Positions 9,003 to 11,873 of a stretch of DNA of 11,873 nt are shown here, piece by piece. Both the position numbers and the translations under genes were made by a program. Positions within the stretch are counted from its first letter, which is position 1, and each line of letters starts with the position of its first letter. Under the pieces are notes generated by a model. That model did not search any database. It had not been told where the DNA came from and saw only the letters and a program-made list of their open reading frames with translations. The DNA lies in NCBI GenBank assembly GCA_003134675.1, contig PLBZ01000035.1:1031-12903 (forward strand). The letters run 5' to 3'. The DNA is from Solirubrobacterales bacterium (GTDB lineage: Bacteria; Actinomycetota; Thermoleophilia; Solirubrobacterales; Solirubrobacteraceae).

Positions 9003-9395
9003 TCAGATGTGGTACATGCTCGCGCCCGCCTCGCGCGTCTCGCGCTCGATCACATCGGCGATCGTAGTCTCGCCGAGCACCTTGCGCGCCGCCTCCGACG
9101 CGTCCGCGAACACGCCGTGCGCATCGCGTCCGAGCGGTCCGTCGAGTAGCTCCACCACCTCCAGCACCGTGACCGTCGAGGGCTCCCTGGCGAAGCGGTA
9201 GCCGCCCTTCACGCCGCGCTGGGAGCTGATGACCCCCGCCCGCCTGAGGACCGCGAACAGCTGCTCGAGAAACTGCACCGGCACCTCGCGCTTGCGCGCC
9301 AGCTCGCCGATCGGCACAGGTCCCGCGCCGGCGCTGCGACCGAGCTCGGCGAGCGCGAGCACGGCGTAGGGAGACTTGCTGGTGATCGAGATCAT
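9003..9395 (-). CDS. Rrf2-family transcriptional regulator, CymR-like by context
   Basis: 130 residues with the Rrf2 layout: MISITSKSPYAVLALAEL, a winged helix-turn-helix with IGELARKREVPVQFLEQL (recognition region), the wing VISSQRGVKGGYRFAR, then TVLEVVELLDGPLG. The protein contains no cysteine at all, so it cannot hold an IscR- or NsrR-type Fe-S cluster on Cys ligands. Its last residues are MYHI; a C-terminal Ile is the feature by which CysE and, as I recall, CymR dock into the CysK active site. It directly precedes cysK and cysE, so it most likely controls cysteine synthesis as CymR does in Bacillus. The ATG at 9395 has a strong GAGGG 4 nt upstream. Its target site is not identified. Confidence 0.88.
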   Translation of the reverse strand: MISITSKSPYAVLALAELGRSAGAGPVPIGELARKREVPVQFLEQLFAVLRRAGVISSQRGVKGGYRFAREPSTVTVLEVVELLDGPLGRDAHGVFADASEAARKVLGETTIADVIERETREAGASMYHI

Positions 9396-9425
9396 CGCAC
9401 CCTCACAGGGGCGATGCTACGGCAC

Positions 9426-10550
9426 CTACAACCAACCCCGCTCCGTGGCGATCAATACCGCCTGGGCACGGTCGACCGCGCCCAGCTTGCCGTAGATGTT
9501 GTGCAGGTGGGTACGCACCGTGCTCGTCGAGAGCGTCAGCTCGTGGGCGATCTGCTTGTAGACCTTGCCCTCGGCGAGCCGCTGCAGGACGCCGAGCTCG
9601 CGTCCGGACAGAGGGCAGGGATCGACGTGGCGTTGGCGCTGGTTGGAAGAGCTGGGCAGCTCGTACATCACCCGTCTGAGCTCCTGGGGCCCGATGCCGA
9701 GCAGACGCGCGGTGCTCAGCATCTCCGTCGAGGACACCTGCGCGCCCTGCTCGTAGTGCGCGAGCATGTCCGCCAGGCGGATGAAGGCGGCCTCCCCCTC
9801 CACATCGGGGTTGTGATGGCGCTCGATCGCGGTGGCGATGCTCGCCGGCAGCCCCCAGCGCCGGGCGAGCACGCCGCCCACCAGCGCGTGATCGACGCCC
9901 AGCTCCCGGCGCTCCTGATGAATACGTTCCTCCGGTGTCTTTGCTCCGAGATGCACCTGAGCGGGATAGCCGGGGTAGGCGTGCAGCAGGACGAGCTTGC
10001 CGATGTCGTGCAGCAGGCTCGTCACGGTCAAGCGATCGCGGTGCTCGTAGCCAACCTCTGCCGCCACGCGGTCGGCCGCGCGCTGGGTCGCCAGCGCATG
10101 CAGCCGGAAGCGCTCCGGCGCCGCCTCCCACACGCTCGAGCGCTCGAAGAATTCAAATGTGCGCACCCGCCCCGCCAGCGCCTGAACGGTCTGGGGGCTG
10201 AGCAGCTCCACGGCCGCAACGACGGTGTCCACACGCACGCGAGAGCTCTGTGCCTGGTTGGCGACACGCAGCACGGCGATGATCAGGGCAACATCCGACT
10301 CCACGGCGGTCACGATGTCTGCCGTGGCCACGTGGTCTCCCGAGATCACCGCCAGCAGGCGGTTACGTGACTCGGCAAGCGCGGGAAAGGCCTCCAGCGC
10401 CTCGAAGGCCATCGTCAGGCGCCGGCCGTGTCCCTCGTTCTGATGCCGAGCGCCGGGGGTCCCGCCGGATCCACCCGAACGGCGCTCTACCTCCGCGGAG
10501 CGGCCCTTCGTGGTCGCTGCTCGCTTTGGCTTGGAAGCTGTGGCCTGCAT
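9426..10550 (-). CDS. HDOD/HD-domain protein with C-terminal LuxR-type DNA-binding domain
   Basis: 374 residues. Residues 1-46 are basic and low-complexity, probably disordered. About 48-150 resemble the HDOD helical region (FPALAESRNRLLAV, DIVTAVESDVALIIAVLRVAN, LLSPQTVQALA). About 150-265 form an HD domain with a full candidate metal-ligand set: His151, His181-Asp182 in LLHDIGKL, His221, His245-His246 and Asp261. Many HDOD proteins lack these. The spacing recalls HD-GYP phosphodiesterases, but no GYP motif follows the His pair. Residues 312-374 are a LuxR/GerE helix-turn-helix (LSGRELGVLQRLAEGK, KQIAHELTLSTSTVRTHL). It is probably a signalling protein linking an HD-domain activity to transcription; the ligand is unknown. 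The ATG at 10550 has AGGTAGGT about 10 nt upstream; ATG 10412 is an alternative that would drop the basic leader. It ends 30 nt before the Rrf2 gene. Confidence 0.85.
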   Translation of the reverse strand: MQATASKPKRAATTKGRSAEVERRSGGSGGTPGARHQNEGHGRRLTMAFEALEAFPALAESRNRLLAVISGDHVATADIVTAVESDVALIIAVLRVANQAQSSRVRVDTVVAAVELLSPQTVQALAGRVRTFEFFERSSVWEAAPERFRLHALATQRAADRVAAEVGYEHRDRLTVTSLLHDIGKLVLLHAYPGYPAQVHLGAKTPEERIHQERRELGVDHALVGGVLARRWGLPASIATAIERHHNPDVEGEAAFIRLADMLAHYEQGAQVSSTEMLSTARLLGIGPQELRRVMYELPSSSNQRQRHVDPCPLSGRELGVLQRLAEGKVYKQIAHELTLSTSTVRTHLHNIYGKLGAVDRAQAVLIATERGWL

Positions 10551-10676
10551 ACGTCCGAATACCTACCTCGCGATCGCCGGCTGCCCGTGCTGGTGGTGCC
10601 GTGTCGAGGTTCTATCGGCACATCTGAACGAACGGTTGAGCAATGGGGCGCCCTCCTCGCCGCGGATGACCGCCCC

Positions 10677-11873
10677 TCACAGCACGCGATCGATGCGCCG
10701 CAGCGTCTCATCGCGACCGAGCAGCGCCACGCTCTCGAAGATGCCCGGCGAGATCGTCGTGCCGGAGATCGCCACGCGCAGCGGCTGGTAGACCTCGCGT
10801 GGCTTGACCGCGCGGCGCTCTATCACCCCGGCGAGGGCCTTCTCGACCGAAGCCTCGTCGAAGCTCGCCGCATCGGCGAGCGCCGCGCGAACATCGGCGA
10901 GCGCCGCACGTCCCTCTTCGCCCAGCCAGCGTTCCCGCGCCTTCGGATCCTCGGTCGGACCATCCAGTAGCGCTCCCGCCAGCGGCCAGAAGTCGGCGAG
11001 GGTCTGGATCTTCTCGTGGCTGATCTTCACAGCGTCTTTGAGTCCCTCCCGCCCGGTAAACAGCTCGATGCGACGCGTCAGTTGCTCCTCAGAGAGCTCG
11101 CGCAGATAGATGCCGTTCAGCCAGCGCAGCTTGACCTCGTCAAACTGCGCCGGGTTGCGGCTCACTCGCTCCAAGGTGAAACGCTCGATGAGCTGCTCGG
11201 TGGACAGGATCGTCGCGTCGTCCCCGGCGCCCCAGCCCAGTAGTGCCAAATAGTTGCGGACCGCCTCAGGCAGGTAGCCGGCGTCGCGCAGCTCTCCCAC
11301 CGAAGCTGCACCGTGGCGCTTTGAGAGCTTCTTGCCGTCGGGCCCATGCAGCAGTGGCAGATGGGCGTATTGCGGCAACGGCGCGTCTTCGCCGAGGCCG
11401 ACCGTTTTGGCGGCCTCCAGCACCAGCAGCTGCTTGGGGGTGTTCGACAGATGGTCCTCGCCGCGGACCACGTGGGTGATGTGAGCGTCCAGGTCATCGA
11501 TCGCGACGGCGAAGTTGTAGAGCACCGAGTCATCCGCGCGCGCGATCACCGGGTCGTCCATGTGAACGTGCTCGAAGCGCGTCTCGCCGCGGATGATGTC
11601 CTGGACGACGGTGGCGCCCTCGGCGGGCACGCGCAGGCGCACCGCTCCGTTCTGCTCAGCCTCGCCGCGGAAGCCGCGCTCGGCGCCGTGCAGTTGCTTG
11701 TAGGCCTTTACGTCTTCGGCGGTTGCGTTCGAGCGGTATGCGAGGTGGGCGTCAAGCAGCGCCTGCAGCGCCTCGCGGTGGCGCTCGGCGCGCTCTGACT
11801 GCAGGATCGGGCCCTCGTCCCAGTCGAGCTCCAGCCAGCGCAGCGCGTCGAGGATCTGCTCCACGTTCTCCGG
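10677..11873 (-). CDS. gltX: Glutamyl-tRNA synthetase, 5' end cut by window edge
   Basis: Class I synthetase that charges tRNA with glutamate. 398 residues are present; the first 70-80, with the HIGH motif, lie beyond base 11873. Visible family segments: LRWLELDWDEGP, the YRSNATAEDV region, IRGETRFEHVHMDDPVI, AIDDLDAHITHVVRGEDHL, HLPLLHGPDGKKLSKRHG (KMSKS motif as KLSKR) and a helical C-terminal anticodon-binding part from about LRWLNGIYLRELS to the end. With gatC and gatA in the same window, the enzyme is likely non-discriminating, charging both tRNA(Glu) and tRNA(Gln). It ends 126 bp before the HDOD-LuxR gene. Confidence 0.96.
   Translation of the reverse strand, partial: PENVEQILDALRWLELDWDEGPILQSERAERHREALQALLDAHLAYRSNATAEDVKAYKQLHGAERGFRGEAEQNGAVRLRVPAEGATVVQDIIRGETRFEHVHMDDPVIARADDSVLYNFAVAIDDLDAHITHVVRGEDHLSNTPKQLLVLEAAKTVGLGEDAPLPQYAHLPLLHGPDGKKLSKRHGAASVGELRDAGYLPEAVRNYLALLGWGAGDDATILSTEQLIERFTLERVSRNPAQFDEVKLRWLNGIYLRELSEEQLTRRIELFTGREGLKDAVKISHEKIQTLADFWPLAGALLDGPTEDPKARERWLGEEGRAALADVRAALADAASFDEASVEKALAGVIERRAVKPREVYQPLRVAISGTTISPGIFESVALLGRDETLRRIDRVL

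Noticed and set aside
10645..10676. GGGGCG...CGCCCC hairpin just after the gltX stop, possible terminator
   Set aside because: Only 6-bp arms around a 20-nt loop and no T-run after it; too weak in GC-rich DNA.
10551..10676. Possible tRNA or small RNA between gltX and the HDOD-LuxR gene
   Set aside because: No T-loop consensus or cloverleaf arms can be found on either strand.

Overview
The window is GC-rich, densely coded bacterial DNA with ten protein genes, two of them cut by the window edges. Gene content and style suggest a high-GC actinobacterium, most likely of the Thermoleophilia/Solirubrobacterales kind. The pointers are GatCA plus GluRS, an actinobacterial-looking PcrA, small four-helix membrane proteins, and a secreted protease with a Gly-Trp Ig-like domain and Lys/Arg-rich tail. 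The lineage is inference; there is no rRNA here to settle it.

Left part, minus strand (1-1597): a four-helix membrane protein with a Pro/Ala tail, then gatC and gatA (gatA runs off the left edge). gatC and gatA overlap by 4 nt. A 203-bp intergenic region separates this leftward block from a rightward one (1801-5626) with pcrA, folD and a second four-helix membrane protein that looks paralogous to the first. folD and the membrane gene overlap by 4 nt.

The 137-bp gap between pcrA and folD holds the most striking structure in the window: four different perfect 24-bp palindromes, abutting with no spacer (4190-4285). All share a CRCATGYG core and would fold as four 10-bp RNA hairpins with the same CAUG loop. 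Their arms differ, but pairing is perfect in every one.

Right part, minus strand (11873-5667): gltX (5' end off the right edge), an HDOD/HD-domain protein with a LuxR-type HTH, an Rrf2-family regulator, cysK, cysE and a secreted chymotrypsin-fold protease. The last four lie close together (49, 21 and 2 nt gaps, using the preferred starts) and form a plausible cysteine-synthesis operon with its own regulator. The Rrf2 protein has no cysteine and ends in Tyr-His-Ile, the kind of C-terminus that docks in the CysK active site, whereas CysE ends in Gly-Gly. This suggests a CymR-like arrangement in which CysK is held by the regulator rather than by CysE.

GluRS and GatCA fit together functionally: organisms with GatCAB usually make Gln-tRNA(Gln) by misacylation with GluRS followed by amidation. 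Most other genes are housekeeping.
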